From the NCBI RefSeq assembly GCF_020026305.1, contig NZ_CP075691.1:6076001-6140000 (forward strand): DNA of 64,000 nt, written 5' to 3'. The translations under genes were made by a program, and so were the position numbers. The notes under the pieces are model-generated. The model did not search any database and had not been told where the DNA came from. It worked only from the letters and a program-made list of their open reading frames with translations. Positions within the stretch are counted from its first letter, which is position 1; each line of letters starts with the position of its first letter. Positions 8,102 through 17,159 of this stretch are shown piece by piece. The stretch comes from Streptomyces sp. 135 (lineage in GTDB: Bacteria > Actinomycetota > Actinomycetes > Streptomycetales > Streptomycetaceae).

Positions 8102-8137
8102 GGGGCGTCCGTCGTACGTCCGTCGTACGTCCGTCAG

Positions 8138-8169
8138 GAGGGGCCGCCGCGGCGTTGAGGCGGCCCCTC
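8138..8169. terminator. Terminator between the DUF4188 gene and ndgR
   Basis: GAGGGGCCGCC (8138-8148) pairs perfectly with GGCGGCCCCTC (8159-8169) around a 10-nt loop. It lies between convergent genes. Just upstream is a short direct repeat of the type CGTCCGTCGTA. Confidence 0.8.
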
Positions 8170-8183
8170 CCGCGTCACGTATG

Positions 8184-8900
8184 TCAGCCGGTGCGGCGCA
8201 GGGCCTCGGAGAGGCGTCCGGCGGCGTCGATGACCGCCTGCGCGTGCATGCGGCCCGGGTGGCGGGTCAGGCGCTCGATGGGTCCGGAGACCGAGACGGC
8301 GGCGACCACGCGGTTGGAGGGGCCGCGCACCGGCGCGGAGACCGACGCGACGCCCGGCTCCCGCTCGCCGATCGACTGGGCCCAGCCCCGGCGGCGTACA
8401 CCCGAAAGGGCCGTCGCCGTGAAACGGGCGCCCTGGAGTCCGCGGTGCAGGCGCTCCGGCTCCTCCCAGGCCATCAGGATCTGGGCCGACGAGCCCGCCT
8501 TCATGGTCAGCGTCGAGCCGACCGGGACGGTGTCCCGCAGGCCCGAGAGGCGCTCCGCCGCGGCCACGCAGATGCGCATGTCGCCCTGGCGGCGGTAGAG
8601 CTGCGCGCTCTCGCCCGTGACGTCGCGCAGGTGCGTGAGGACCGGGCCCGCCGTGGCGAGCAGGCGGTCCTCACCGGCCGCCGCCGCGAGTTCCGCGAGG
8701 CGCGGGCCGAGAATGAAACGGCCCTGCATGTCCCGCGCCACCATCCGGTGGTGTTCCAGTGCCACGGCCAGTCGGTGGGCCGTGGGTCGTGCGAGTCCGG
8801 TGGCCGCGACCAACCCCGCGAGGGTGGCCGGACCGGACTCCAGGGCGCTCAAGACAAGAGCCGCCTTGTCGAGAACGCCGACGCCGCTAGAGTTGTCCAT
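8184..8900 (-). CDS. ndgR: IclR family regulator NdgR
   Basis: A 238-residue IclR-type regulator known in Streptomyces to control leucine and other amino-acid biosynthesis genes and to influence antibiotic production. The winged helix (residues about 8-65) includes LAGLVAATGLARPTAHRLAV. The C-terminal effector-binding IclR domain (75-235) has VGSTLTMKAGSSAQILMAW and the typical ASVSAPVRGP segment. I chose ATG 8900 (MDNSSGVGVLDKAAL), the start I recall for the family. A GTG at 8921 in frame would add seven residues but lies inside a palindrome likely to be its operator. It is divergent from leuC. Confidence 0.93.
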   Translation of the reverse strand: MDNSSGVGVLDKAALVLSALESGPATLAGLVAATGLARPTAHRLAVALEHHRMVARDMQGRFILGPRLAELAAAAGEDRLLATAGPVLTHLRDVTGESAQLYRRQGDMRICVAAAERLSGLRDTVPVGSTLTMKAGSSAQILMAWEEPERLHRGLQGARFTATALSGVRRRGWAQSIGEREPGVASVSAPVRGPSNRVVAAVSVSGPIERLTRHPGRMHAQAVIDAAGRLSEALRRTG

Positions 8901-8912
8901 GCGTCGATACTC

Positions 8913-8933
8913 GCGTCTCACTCTGTGAAACGC
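8913..8933. promoter_or_regulatory. Palindrome in the ndgR-leuC intergenic region, candidate NdgR operator
   Basis: GCGTCTCAC-TCT-GTGAAACGC is a 21-bp inverted repeat with one mismatch between 9-bp arms. It begins 13 bp upstream of the ndgR ATG. A second looser element, GTTC-N11-GAAC, follows at about 8936-8954. Both fit an autoregulatory and leuCD-regulatory site. Confidence 0.5.
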
Positions 8934-9081
8934 AAGTTCATATTTCCGTGGAACGCGCCACTCTGTACGAGCGATCCGCGGACCAACGGATTTCGCGGCC
9001 GACGCGCGGCACGAGGGGTACGCGCGTCGGCGAACAGATTCTCTAGTTGGGCCGGCGAAGCGGCCGGTCGGAGGGAAAGCG

Positions 9082-10506
9082 ATGGGTAGGACACTCGCGG
9101 AGAAGGTCTGGGACGACCACGTCGTCCGGCGCGCCGAGGGCGAGCCCGACCTCCTCTACATCGATCTGCACCTGCTGCACGAGGTGACCAGCCCCCAGGC
9201 CTTCGACGGCCTCCGTCAGGCCGGCCGTCAGGTGCGGCGGCTCGACCTCACCCTCGCGACCGAGGATCACAACACCCCGACCCTCGACATCGACAAGCCC
9301 ATCGCCGACCCGGTCTCGCGGGCCCAGCTGGAGACGCTGCGCAAGAACTGCGCCGACTTCGGTGTGCGCCTGCACCCGCTGGGCGACGTCGAGCAGGGTG
9401 TCGTCCACGTGGTGGGACCGCAGCTGGGACTGACGCAGCCGGGCACCACCGTCGTCTGCGGCGACTCCCACACCTCGACGCACGGCGCCTTCGGCGCGCT
9501 GGCGTTCGGCATCGGCACCTCGCAGGTCGAGCACGTGCTGGCCACCCAGACGCTGCCGATGGCCCGCCCCAAGACCATGGCCATCACCGTCGACGGCGAA
9601 CTGCCCGACGACGTCACCGCCAAGGACCTGATCCTCGCCGTCATCGCGAAGATCGGCACCGGTGGCGGCCAGGGCTACGTCCTGGAGTACCGCGGCCCGG
9701 CCATCGAGAAGCTCTCGATGGAGGCCCGGATGACCATCTGCAACATGTCCATCGAGGCGGGCGCCCGCGCGGGCATGATCGCCCCGGACGAGACCACCTT
9801 CGACTACCTCCAGGACCGCGTCCACGCCCCGCAGGGCGAGGACTGGGACGCCGCGGTGGCGTACTGGAAGACCCTGAAGACGGACGAGGACGCGGTCTTC
9901 GACGCCGAGGTCCACATCGACGCCACCTCGCTCGCGCCGTTCGTCACCTGGGGCACCAACCCGGGCCAGGGCGCGCCGCTGTCGGCCCGCGTCCCCGACC
10001 CGGCTTCGTACGAAGACGCCTCGGAGCGCCACGCCGCCGAAAAGGCCCTGGAATACATGGGGTTGACCGCCGGGCAGCCGCTGCGCGACATCAAGGTCGA
10101 CACCGTCTTCGTAGGTTCGTGCACCAACGGCCGTATCGAGGACCTGCGGGCGGCCGCCTCCGTCGTCGAGGGGCGCAAAGTCGCCGACGGCGTACGGATG
10201 CTGGTCGTCCCCGGCTCGGTCCGGGTCTCCCTCCAGGCCGTGGCGGAGGGCCTCGACAAGGTCTTCGTCGCCGCCGGCGCCGAATGGCGGCACGCGGGCT
10301 GTTCCATGTGCCTCGGCATGAACCCCGACCAACTGGCCCCCGGCGAGCGCTCGGCGTCCACGTCCAACCGCAACTTCGAGGGCAGGCAGGGCAAGGGCGG
10401 CCGCACCCACCTGGTCTCCCCGCAGGTCGCCGCCGCGACCGCGGTCACCGGCCACCTGGCCTCGCCCGCCGACCTGTCCGACGCCCCCGTGACCGCCGGA
10501 GTCTGA
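9082..10506 (+). CDS. leuC: 3-isopropylmalate dehydratase, large subunit
   Basis: The large subunit of isopropylmalate isomerase, which converts 2- to 3-isopropylmalate in leucine synthesis using a [4Fe-4S] cluster. It has 474 residues and is full length. Cluster ligands are visible as GSCTNGR (residues about 350-356) and CSMCLGMN (about 410-417). [14 protein letters not shown] near residue 133 is the aconitase-family signature. ATG 9082 follows GGAGGG. leuD begins 6 nt after its stop, so the subunits are co-translated. Confidence 0.97.
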   Translation: MGRTLAEKVWDDHVVRRAEGEPDLLYIDLHLLHEVTSPQAFDGLRQAGRQVRRLDLTLATEDHNTPTLDIDKPIADPVSRAQLETLRKNCADFGVRLHPLGDVEQGVVHVVGPQLGLTQPGTTVVCGDSHTSTHGAFGALAFGIGTSQVEHVLATQTLPMARPKTMAITVDGELPDDVTAKDLILAVIAKIGTGGGQGYVLEYRGPAIEKLSMEARMTICNMSIEAGARAGMIAPDETTFDYLQDRVHAPQGEDWDAAVAYWKTLKTDEDAVFDAEVHIDATSLAPFVTWGTNPGQGAPLSARVPDPASYEDASERHAAEKALEYMGLTAGQPLRDIKVDTVFVGSCTNGRIEDLRAAASVVEGRKVADGVRMLVVPGSVRVSLQAVAEGLDKVFVAAGAEWRHAGCSMCLGMNPDQLAPGERSASTSNRNFEGRQGKGGRTHLVSPQVAAATAVTGHLASPADLSDAPVTAGV

Positions 10507-10511
10507 GAACC

Positions 10512-11105
10512 ATGGAAGCATTCACCACGCACACCGGCCGGGCCGTTCCGCTGCGCCGCAGCAACGTCGACACCGACCAGATCATCCCCGCCCACTGGCT
10601 GAAGAAGGTCACCAGGGACGGCTTCGAGGACGGGCTCTTCGAGGCCTGGCGCAAGGACCCGGAGTTCGTGCTCAACCGGCCCGAGCGGCGCGGCGCCACC
10701 GTCCTGGTCGCCGGCCCCGACTTCGGCACCGGATCCTCCCGCGAGCACGCCGTGTGGGCCCTGCAGAACTACGGCTTCAAGGCGGTCGTCTCCTCCCGCT
10801 TCGCCGACATCTTCCGCGGCAACTCGCTGAAGAACGGCCTGCTCACCGTCGTACTCGACCAGCAGGTCGTGGACGCGCTGTGGGAGCTGACCGAGAACGA
10901 CCCGCAGGCCGAGATCACCGTCGACCTCCAGGACCGCCAGGTCCGCGCCCAGGGCATCACCGCCGACTTCGAACTCGACGAGAACGCCCGCTGGCGGCTC
11001 CTGAACGGCCTGGACGACATCAGCATCACGCTGCGGAACGAGCCCGACATCGCCGCGTACGAGTCCAAGCGCCCCTCGTACAAGCCGCGGACCGTGCAGG
11101 TCTGA
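10512..11105 (+). CDS. leuD: 3-isopropylmalate dehydratase, small subunit
   Basis: The 197-residue small (swivel-domain) subunit that completes the LeuCD isomerase. It shows [11 protein letters not shown] (residues about 17-27), [13 protein letters not shown] (the substrate-binding loop) and [17 protein letters not shown], all family hallmarks. It lies 5 nt downstream of leuC in a two-gene operon. A perfect hairpin terminator follows 27 nt after its stop. Confidence 0.97.
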   Translation: MEAFTTHTGRAVPLRRSNVDTDQIIPAHWLKKVTRDGFEDGLFEAWRKDPEFVLNRPERRGATVLVAGPDFGTGSSREHAVWALQNYGFKAVVSSRFADIFRGNSLKNGLLTVVLDQQVVDALWELTENDPQAEITVDLQDRQVRAQGITADFELDENARWRLLNGLDDISITLRNEPDIAAYESKRPSYKPRTVQV

Positions 11106-11132
11106 CATCTCGCAACACCCCCGTAATGCCCT

Positions 11133-11168
11133 GATGTACCCCCAATCGTGGACGGTTGGGGGTACATC
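11133..11168 (+). terminator. Terminator after leuCD
   Basis: GATGTACCCCCAA and TTGGGGGTACATC form a perfect 13-bp stem with a 10-nt loop. It lies 27 nt after the leuD stop. Confidence 0.85.
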
Positions 11169-11353
11169 TGCGTCTGCTCCCCGGACGTGCCCGATGACCT
11201 GAACGGGTGGCCTCAACTCCCTTGACCCGGACGGAAGAAGAGGCCGGAAATCCCCTTGTACTCGGCTGGACCGGGTACCCTCATGAGGGCGGCGAACGGC
11301 GGTAGTTACCCCCTGCGGAGGCGACAACTCGCCCCAGATGGCACAATCGGTGC

Positions 11354-11590
11354 ATGGGACGCGACAGCCAACTCGAGCTCTACCGGCTCGTCGCGGACCA
11401 ACTGAAGGAAGCGCACTCACGAGTGCGCGCACTGCAAGTCCCGGAGGGCGTACGGATGGCGCTGACCCGGAAGCTGTTGGTCATTACGGCCGCGGCCAAA
11501 CACGATCTCGCCGATGCGGCAAGGCGTCTGGAGCGATTGATGGCTTCCCTCGACGAAGCTGACGAGGGCCGATTCCCCGAAGACACCTGA
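11354..11590 (+). CDS. Small conserved helical protein of unknown function
   Basis: A 78-residue protein, MGRDSQLELYRLVADQLKEA onward, predicted fully helical with heptad-like Leu/Ala spacing. It has no membrane segment and no cysteine. I recall a homologue in this position next to hupS in other Streptomyces but know no function. It precedes hupS by 162 bp but is probably transcribed separately, since a promoter-like pair lies before hupS. Confidence 0.75.
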   Translation: MGRDSQLELYRLVADQLKEAHSRVRALQVPEGVRMALTRKLLVITAAAKHDLADAARRLERLMASLDEADEGRFPEDT

Positions 11591-11672
11591 GCCTCAAGCC
11601 TCAACGGGCCTTCGAGGAACTCCGAGATGGGCCAGTCCGTTGCGGCACAAGGGTGATTAGCCCGTTTCGTGT

Positions 11673-11701
11673 TTGATTTGCGGTATATATCTGCCTAACG
11701 T
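11673..11701 (+). promoter_or_regulatory. Probable hupS promoter
   Basis: TTGATT, a 17-bp AT-rich spacer containing TATATAT, and TAACGT form a good -35/-10 pair. It implies a leader of about 45 nt before GTG 11753. Confidence 0.55.
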
Positions 11702-11752
11702 GCGAAAAAGCCGGAGTATTTCGCTCCCGGCAATGTCTCCGAAGGGGAAGAC

Positions 11753-12448
11753 GTGAACAAGGCGCAGCTCGTAGAAGCGATTGCCGACAAGGTGGGGGGC
11801 CGCCAGCAGGCCGCCGACGCCGTCGACGCGGTCCTGGACGCCATCGTCCGTGCCGTGGTCAGCGGAGACCGTGTTTCGGTCACCGGCTTCGGCTCGTTCG
11901 AGAAGGTCGACCGCCCGGCCCGTTACGCCCGCAACCCGCAGACCGGGGAGCGCGTGCGCGTCAAGAAGACCTCGGTTCCGCGCTTCCGTGCGGGACAGGG
12001 CTTCAAGGACCTGGTCAGCGGCTCGAAGAAGCTCCCGAAGAACGACGTCGCGGTCAAGAAGGCGCCCAAGGGCAGCCTGACCGGCGGCGCTTCGGCGACG
12101 GTCAAGAAGGCCGCCGCGAAGAAGGCCACCACCGCCAAGAAGGCCACGGCGAAGAAGACCGCGCCCGCCAAGAAGGCCACGCCGGCGAAGAAGACCACGG
12201 CGACGGCGGCGAAGAAGGCGACGGCGAAGAAGGCCACCACCGCCAAGAAGGCGACGGCGACGCCGACGACCAAGAAGGCGGCGGCCAAGAAGACCACCGC
12301 CAAGAAGGCCACCCCCGCCGCGAAGAAGACCACGGCGAAGAAGACCGCGCCGGCCGCCAAGAAGGCCACCGCGAAGAAGACCGCGCCCGCCAAGAAGGCC
12401 ACGACGCGCAAGACGACCGCCAAGAAGGCCACCGCCCGCAAGAAGTAA
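11753..12448 (+). CDS. hupS: HU-family nucleoid protein with a lysine-rich tail (HupS type)
   Basis: A histone-like DNA-binding protein. The N-terminal HU domain (1-92) begins MNKAQLVEAIADKVGG and contains GFGSFEKVDRPARYARNPQTG, the DNA-bending beta-arm with its proline. Residues about 100-231 are a low-complexity tail of KKA, KKT and AKK units resembling eukaryotic H1, the form found as HupS in Streptomyces and linked to spore nucleoid compaction. The DNA of the tail is a degenerate tandem repeat. GTG 11753 follows GAAGGGGAA. Confidence 0.95.
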   Translation: MNKAQLVEAIADKVGGRQQAADAVDAVLDAIVRAVVSGDRVSVTGFGSFEKVDRPARYARNPQTGERVRVKKTSVPRFRAGQGFKDLVSGSKKLPKNDVAVKKAPKGSLTGGASATVKKAAAKKATTAKKATAKKTAPAKKATPAKKTTATAAKKATAKKATTAKKATATPTTKKAAAKKTTAKKATPAAKKTTAKKTAPAAKKATAKKTAPAKKATTRKTTAKKATARKK

Positions 12449-12470
12449 GGGCACAGGGCACTCACGCGCC

Positions 12471-12500
12471 GGGCCGGGCTCCCCCAGGGGAGCCCGGCCC
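12471..12500. terminator. Terminator after hupS
   Basis: GGGCCGGGCTCCCC pairs with GGGGAGCCCGGCCC around a 2-nt gap. It lies between hupS and the oppositely oriented small gene. Confidence 0.85.
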
Positions 12501-12546
12501 GCGTCGTGTGCCCGCCGTCGTGGGGGCAGGCGGCCCCCGGGGTGCC

Positions 12547-12750
12547 TCAGAACGTCTGGAGCGTCACCAAGGTGATGCGGCGCGCCTCACCCTCGCCCTC
12601 GACCTCGACGCGCACCCGCTGCCCCGGCCGCAGCAGTCGCAGCCCGCCCGCGTCGAACGCGGGGGCGTCGAAGGGCACCGGGGTGCCGTCGTCGAGCAGC
12701 ACGCTGCCGCTGCGGGTCTCGGAGTCGTACGTGTACGCGGTCGCCTGCAT
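12547..12750 (-). CDS. Small conserved beta-strand protein of unknown function
   Basis: A 67-residue protein, MQATAYTYDSETRSGSVLLD onward. Its residue pattern (YTYDSETRSGSVLLDDG, GLRLLRPGQRVRVEVEG) recalls an OB-fold or cold-shock-like barrel, in which a short polymer-binding protein would be expected. The resemblance is structural guesswork, and no RNP motif is present. I chose ATG 12750 because the longer frame would overlap the end of cofC. It lies 37 nt downstream of cofC on the same strand, so co-transcription is likely. Confidence 0.75.
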   Translation of the reverse strand: MQATAYTYDSETRSGSVLLDDGTPVPFDAPAFDAGGLRLLRPGQRVRVEVEGEGEARRITLVTLQTF

Positions 12751-12787
12751 GACAGCAGCGTACTCAGTCGGCTCAGCCGGCTCTGGC

Positions 12788-13423
12788 TCAGTCGGCGATG
12801 AGCAGCCGGGCGGCGGCCTTCGCGGTGCGCGCGCCGACGCCGAGCGCGAGGGCGGCCCGCAGGTCCTGACCGGTGTCCACGTCCTGGCGTACGGAATCGA
12901 CGCCGTCCAGTGCGAGTTCCACCGCACCGGACACCGCGTGACGGGCACGGGAATCCATGCCGAATGCGGGGCTCAATTCCGTACCGGCCGCTGCGGTCAG
13001 CAATGTCGTCCCGATTCCGGCGGCGTCCGCCAGAAATGCCCGGGGAAATAGGGCGGCGCCGTCGAGGACCCGGGCCAATTCCAGCGGGCGCAGCGCGGGC
13101 AGATCGGCGTTCAGGGCGGCGACGTATGCCTCGGACCGGCCGGCGCGGACGACCGCCGCGCCGTGCCGCAGGGCGGCGTTCAGGCCCGCTCCCGGCTCGT
13201 CCGGCACGACCCTCGCGCCCAGCGCCGCGAGCTCACGACGCGCCAGGGCGTCGTCCGTGACGACCGCCACATCCCGCACCGCCGGGCACGCGACCGCCGC
13301 GGCCACCGTGTCCTGCGCGAACGCCAGGGCCAGGCCCGGCCGCAGGCCGTCGCCGGCGGTCGGGGCGAGCCTGCTCTTGGCGCGCTCCAGCGGCTTCAGG
13401 GGTATGACCAGGGTCCACTGCAC
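12788..13423 (-). CDS. cofC: Phosphoenolpyruvate/2-phospho-L-lactate guanylyltransferase
   Basis: A CofC/FbiD-type nucleotidyltransferase of 211 residues that makes the GDP-activated side-chain precursor of coenzyme F420. It starts MQWTLVIPLKPLERAKSRLA, where IPLKPLxxAKSRL is the GTP-binding signature. ALNADLPALRP (residues about 104-114) carries the catalytic DLP aspartate, and GTTLLTA follows near 138. The other F420 genes (fbiA, fbiB, fbiC) are not in the window. The LLM-class flavin-dependent oxidoreductase at 36.9 kb is one possible F420-type user. Confidence 0.9.
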   Translation of the reverse strand: MQWTLVIPLKPLERAKSRLAPTAGDGLRPGLALAFAQDTVAAAVACPAVRDVAVVTDDALARRELAALGARVVPDEPGAGLNAALRHGAAVVRAGRSEAYVAALNADLPALRPLELARVLDGAALFPRAFLADAAGIGTTLLTAAAGTELSPAFGMDSRARHAVSGAVELALDGVDSVRQDVDTGQDLRAALALGVGARTAKAAARLLIAD

Positions 13424-13565
13424 GGGCGCTCCGTCCTTGTCGTCGCGCCCATTGTGACCTGCTGGGGGGCCTTGCTACCCGGGCGGGCGTACGGTGTTCT
13501 CGACAGACCGGCAGCCTGGGGCGACACTTGTGCGGCCGACCAGGTTCATGGAGGAAGGTGTCCGC

Positions 13566-14348
13566 GTGTCCCGCCGCAGAATCGGCTTCTGGTACCGCCT
13601 GGCGGCGGTCATCGCAAAACCGCCGCTGGTGGTTCTGTTCAAGCGGGACTGGCGTGGAATGGAACACATTCCGGCCGACGGAGGATTCATCACGGCGGTG
13701 AATCACAACTCGCATATCGACCCGTTGTCGTACGCACACTTCCAGTACAACACCGGCCGACTGCCCCGTTTCCTGGCAAAGGACGGCCTTTTCAAGGACG
13801 GCTTCGTCGGCAGGGTCATGAAGGGCACGGGCCAGATCCCGGTCTACCGCGAGACGACGAACGCGCTCGACGCCTTCCGTGCCGCGGTCGCCGCCATCGA
13901 GCGCGGCGAGTGCGTCGCGTTCTACCCCGAGGGCACGCTCACCCGGGACCCCGACATGTGGCCGATGACCGCCAAGTCCGGCGCCGCGCGGGTCGCCCTG
14001 GAGACCAGGTGCCCGGTCATCCCCGTCGCCCAGTGGGGCGCCAACCTCGCCCTGCCGCCGTACAGCAAGAAGCCCCACCTCTTCCCGCGCAAGACCCTTC
14101 AGGTGAAGGCCGGACCCCCCGTCGACCTGTCGCGCTTCTACGACAAGGAGCCGACGCCCGAGGTGCTCCGCGAGGCGACCGAGGCCATCATGGCCGCGAT
14201 CACCGGGCTCCTGGAGGAGATCCGGGGCGAGAAGGCCCCCGACCGGCCGTACGACCCGCGCAGGGCACGGCTGGCGCAACGACGCAAGGCAGCGGGCCGC
14301 CAGGCGCGGCACGGCACCACCCACAGCACCTCGGAGGACAGCAAGTGA
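13566..14348 (+). CDS. plsC: 1-acyl-sn-glycerol-3-phosphate acyltransferase
   Basis: A membrane-associated acyltransferase making phosphatidic acid from lysophosphatidic acid. It has 260 residues. Motif I NHNSHIDPLS (residues about 49-58) has the catalytic His and Asp, and motif III FYPEGTLTRDP (about 119-129) binds the glycerophosphate. A hydrophobic N-terminal patch (WYRLAAVIAKPPLVVLF) anchors it. The C-terminus is basic. GTG 13566 is chosen because GGAGGAAGG lies 7 nt upstream. It overlaps gpsA by 4 nt; the pair supplies two steps of glycerophospholipid synthesis. Confidence 0.92.
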   Translation: MSRRRIGFWYRLAAVIAKPPLVVLFKRDWRGMEHIPADGGFITAVNHNSHIDPLSYAHFQYNTGRLPRFLAKDGLFKDGFVGRVMKGTGQIPVYRETTNALDAFRAAVAAIERGECVAFYPEGTLTRDPDMWPMTAKSGAARVALETRCPVIPVAQWGANLALPPYSKKPHLFPRKTLQVKAGPPVDLSRFYDKEPTPEVLREATEAIMAAITGLLEEIRGEKAPDRPYDPRRARLAQRRKAAGRQARHGTTHSTSEDSK

Positions 14349-15382
14349 CGAACCCCGTGCACCCCGCGGACCCGGTGCGCCCGGTCAAGGCCGCCGTCTT
14401 CGGAACGGGCTCCTGGGGTACGGCCTTCGGCATGGTGCTCGCCGACGCGGGGTGCGACGTCACCCTGTGGGGCCGTCGCGCCGAACTCGCCGACGCGGTC
14501 AACTCCACGCGGACCAACCCGGACTACCTCCCCGGTGTCGCACTTCCCGAGAACCTCCGGGCGACCACCGACCCGGCCGAGGCCGCCGCGGACGCCGACT
14601 TCACGGTCCTCGCCGTGCCCTCCCAGACGCTGCGCGGCAACCTCGCCGCGTGGGCGCCGCTGCTGGCCCCCGAGACCGTCCTCGTCTCCCTCATGAAGGG
14701 CGTCGAACTGGGCTCGGCCATGCGCATGAGCGAGGTCATCGGCGACGTCACGAAGGTCCCCTCCGAGCGCGTCGCCGTCGTCACCGGGCCCAACCTCGCG
14801 CGGGAGATCGCCGCGCGGCAGCCCGCAGCCGCCGTGGTCGCCTGCGAGGACGAAGCGGTCGCCCAGCGCCTCCAGAGGGCCTGCCACACGCCGTACTTCC
14901 GCCCGTACACCAACACCGACGTCGTCGGCTGCGAACTCGGCGGCGCCGTCAAGAACGTCATCGGCCTCGCCGTCGGCATCGCGGACGGCATGGGCCTCGG
15001 CGACAACGCCAAGGGCTCGCTCATCACGCGCGGCCTCGCGGAGACCACCCGCCTCGGGCTCGCCATGGGCGCCGACCCGCTGACGTTCTCCGGACTCGCG
15101 GGCCTCGGCGACCTGGTGGCGACCTGCTCATCGCCGCTCTCGCGCAACCACACCTTCGGCACCAACCTCGGCAAGGGCATGACCCTGGAGGAGACGATCG
15201 CGGTCACCAAGCAGACCGCCGAGGGCGTCAAGTCCTGTGAGTCCGTGCTGGATCTGGCCCGCCGGCACGGCGTCGACATGCCCATCACGGAGACCGTCGT
15301 CGGCATCGTCCACGACGGCACGCCTCCGGTGGTGGCCCTCAAGGAACTGATGTCGCGCAGCGCCAAGCCCGAGCGTCGCTGA
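14345..15382 (+). CDS. gpsA: Glycerol-3-phosphate dehydrogenase [NAD(P)+]
   Basis: A 345-residue enzyme that reduces dihydroxyacetone phosphate to sn-glycerol 3-phosphate for phospholipids. FGTGSWGTAFG (residues about 19-29) is the NAD(P)-binding glycine motif. LMKGVE and the catalytic Lys in GGAVKNVIGLAVGIADG (about 200-216) are visible. The substrate-binding GLGDLVATCSSPLSRN segment follows. GTG 14345 overlaps the plsC stop in GTGA. ddl follows after 34 nt, probably in the same operon. Confidence 0.97.
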   Translation: MTNPVHPADPVRPVKAAVFGTGSWGTAFGMVLADAGCDVTLWGRRAELADAVNSTRTNPDYLPGVALPENLRATTDPAEAAADADFTVLAVPSQTLRGNLAAWAPLLAPETVLVSLMKGVELGSAMRMSEVIGDVTKVPSERVAVVTGPNLAREIAARQPAAAVVACEDEAVAQRLQRACHTPYFRPYTNTDVVGCELGGAVKNVIGLAVGIADGMGLGDNAKGSLITRGLAETTRLGLAMGADPLTFSGLAGLGDLVATCSSPLSRNHTFGTNLGKGMTLEETIAVTKQTAEGVKSCESVLDLARRHGVDMPITETVVGIVHDGTPPVVALKELMSRSAKPERR

Positions 15383-15416
15383 CTGTTTTTCGGTCAGCAG
15401 GTACGCTCAACGCGAT

Positions 15417-16622
15417 ATGAGCAGCGAGAACCTCCCCCTGAGCCCTGAAGCGAGCCCTGCGGCGAGCTCCGAGTCGAGCCCCGAGTCGAGCTCCGGGCAG
15501 CAGCTCCGCAAGCCGCGCGTGGCCGTCGTGTTCGGCGGCCGCAGCTCGGAGCACGGCATCTCCGTCGTCACGGCCGGCGCGATCCTGAGCGCCATCGACC
15601 GCACCAGGTACGACGTCCTGCCCATCGGCATCACCACCGACGGCCGTTGGGCGCTGACGGCGGACGAGCCGGAGCGGATGGCCATCACCGACCGCAAGAT
15701 GCCGAACGTCGCCGAGATCGCCGACTCCGTGGACGGCGGCGTGCTCCTGCCGGTCGACCCGGGCAACCGCGAGGTCGTCTACAGCGAGCCCGGCTCCGTG
15801 CCCAAGGTGCTCGGCGACGTCGACGTCGTCTTCCCGATGCTGCACGGCCCCTACGGAGAGGACGGCACCATCCAGGGGCTGCTCGAACTCTCCGGAGTGC
15901 CCTACGTCGGCTCCGGGGTCCTCGCCTCGGCCGTCGGCCAGGACAAGGACTACATGAAGCGCATCTTCACGTCCTTCGGGCTGGAGGTCGGCCCCTACCT
16001 GGTGATCCGCCCGCGCGAGTGGCGCCAGGACGAGGCGGGCGCCCGGCAGCGCATCGCGGAGTTCGCGGGCGAGCACGGCTGGCCGCTGTTCATCAAGCCC
16101 GCGCGCGCGGGCTCCTCGATCGGCATCACGAAGGTCGACTCCTTCGAAGGCCTCGACGAGGCGATCGCCGAGGCCCAGCGCCACGACCCCAAGATCCTCG
16201 TCGAGGCGCTCCTGCGCGGCCGCGAGATCGAGTGCGGCGTCCTGGAGTTCGAGGACGGCCCGCGGGCCAGCGTCCCGGCCGAGATCCCGCCGGTGCAGAG
16301 CCACGACTACTACGACTTCGAGGCGAAGTACATCGACTCGACGCCCGGCATCGTGCCCGCGCCGCTGACGCCCGAGCAGACCGAGGAGATCCAGCGGCTC
16401 GCGGTCGAGGCCTTCGAGGCGGCGTCCTGCGAGGGCCTGGTGCGCGCGGACTTCTTCCTCACCGAGGACGGCCGGTTCGTGATCAACGAGATCAACACGA
16501 TGCCCGGCTTCACGCCCATCTCGATGTACCCGCAGATGTGGGAGAAGAGCGGCGTCAGCTACGCGGAGCTGGTCGACCGCCTCATTCAGGCGGCGCTGAA
16601 CCGCTCGACGGACCTGCGCTAG
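15417..16622 (+). CDS. ddl: D-alanine--D-alanine ligase
   Basis: An ATP-grasp ligase making the D-Ala-D-Ala dipeptide for peptidoglycan. It has 401 residues including a Ser/Glu-rich N-terminal extension of about 30 residues. VVFGGRSSEHGISV is the N-terminal glycine loop, MLHGPYGEDGTIQG a conserved active-site segment and INEINTMPGFTPISMYP the metal-binding C-terminal region. The omega-loop has FEAKYID, with Lys-Tyr typical of D-Ala rather than D-lactate acceptance, so it should be a vancomycin-sensitive-type ligase. ATG 15417 is close behind gpsA. Confidence 0.96.
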   Translation: MSSENLPLSPEASPAASSESSPESSSGQQLRKPRVAVVFGGRSSEHGISVVTAGAILSAIDRTRYDVLPIGITTDGRWALTADEPERMAITDRKMPNVAEIADSVDGGVLLPVDPGNREVVYSEPGSVPKVLGDVDVVFPMLHGPYGEDGTIQGLLELSGVPYVGSGVLASAVGQDKDYMKRIFTSFGLEVGPYLVIRPREWRQDEAGARQRIAEFAGEHGWPLFIKPARAGSSIGITKVDSFEGLDEAIAEAQRHDPKILVEALLRGREIECGVLEFEDGPRASVPAEIPPVQSHDYYDFEAKYIDSTPGIVPAPLTPEQTEEIQRLAVEAFEAASCEGLVRADFFLTEDGRFVINEINTMPGFTPISMYPQMWEKSGVSYAELVDRLIQAALNRSTDLR

Positions 16623-16641
16623 CCGCCGGGGTCCGAGGGTG

Positions 16642-17139
16642 TCAGGCGATCCCCTTGGGGATGGTCTTCTTGATGGGGGCGGCGAAGTCCGTGAGCGGGC
16701 TGAGGCCGTCCCCCGTCCGCTCCTCGGGCAGCGTCACCTCGACGTAGGCGAGACGCGCCCCCGTGGTGAAGACGTACGACCCGTCGTCGCGCTTCTGGAG
16801 CAGCCAGGCGACGCCGTTCACCCGCACGCCGTTCTTCCCCGCGTACTCGGGATCGATCATCTCGGGGGGCCGCTCCACACCGCAGCGCAGTATGATCGCC
16901 GGGTCTCCCCATCCGGCGGTCAACTCGGACTTCGGCCCGGGGTCGCTGCGCTCCAGCCCGTCGACCTTCCGAGGGAGCTGCGCGTGCAGGTCCCGGCAGA
17001 GCCCCGCGGCCTTCGCCTCCGGGGACGGAACCACCACCGACGCCTGGTCGTCCGTAGCTGAGCAGGCCGCTGTCGTGATCGACAGGGCGAGCGCGGACGT
17101 ACCGATGAGGCAGCGGCGCCGGAGACGAGGGATGTTCAC
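16642..17139 (-). CDS. DUF3515 lipoprotein
   Basis: A 165-residue secreted lipoprotein. A basic N-terminus (MNIPRLRRRC) is followed by a hydrophobic stretch and the lipobox ITTAAC with Cys at residue 26. The mature part holds the DUF3515 domain: CRDLHAQLPRKVDGL, GDPAIILRCGVERP and the Trp-containing NGVAWLLQKR segment. Two cysteines could form a disulphide outside the cell. Function is unknown; the family is common in actinobacteria beside ddl and thiL. It converges on ddl and lies upstream of the Lrp-type gene on the opposite strand side. Confidence 0.88.
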   Translation of the reverse strand: MNIPRLRRRCLIGTSALALSITTAACSATDDQASVVVPSPEAKAAGLCRDLHAQLPRKVDGLERSDPGPKSELTAGWGDPAIILRCGVERPPEMIDPEYAGKNGVRVNGVAWLLQKRDDGSYVFTTGARLAYVEVTLPEERTGDGLSPLTDFAAPIKKTIPKGIA

Positions 17140-17159
17140 CGGGCCAGGGTAGACGGGGG

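Noticed and set aside
8940-9081. Leucine leader peptide or T-box before leuC
   Set aside because: No run of Leu codons followed by an attenuator and no T-box consensus (e.g. GGGTGG-type antiterminator) was seen.
13163-15382. 739-codon frame covering plsC and gpsA
   Set aside because: Only its last part (from 14345) is gpsA. The upstream part is out of frame with plsC and shows no homology.
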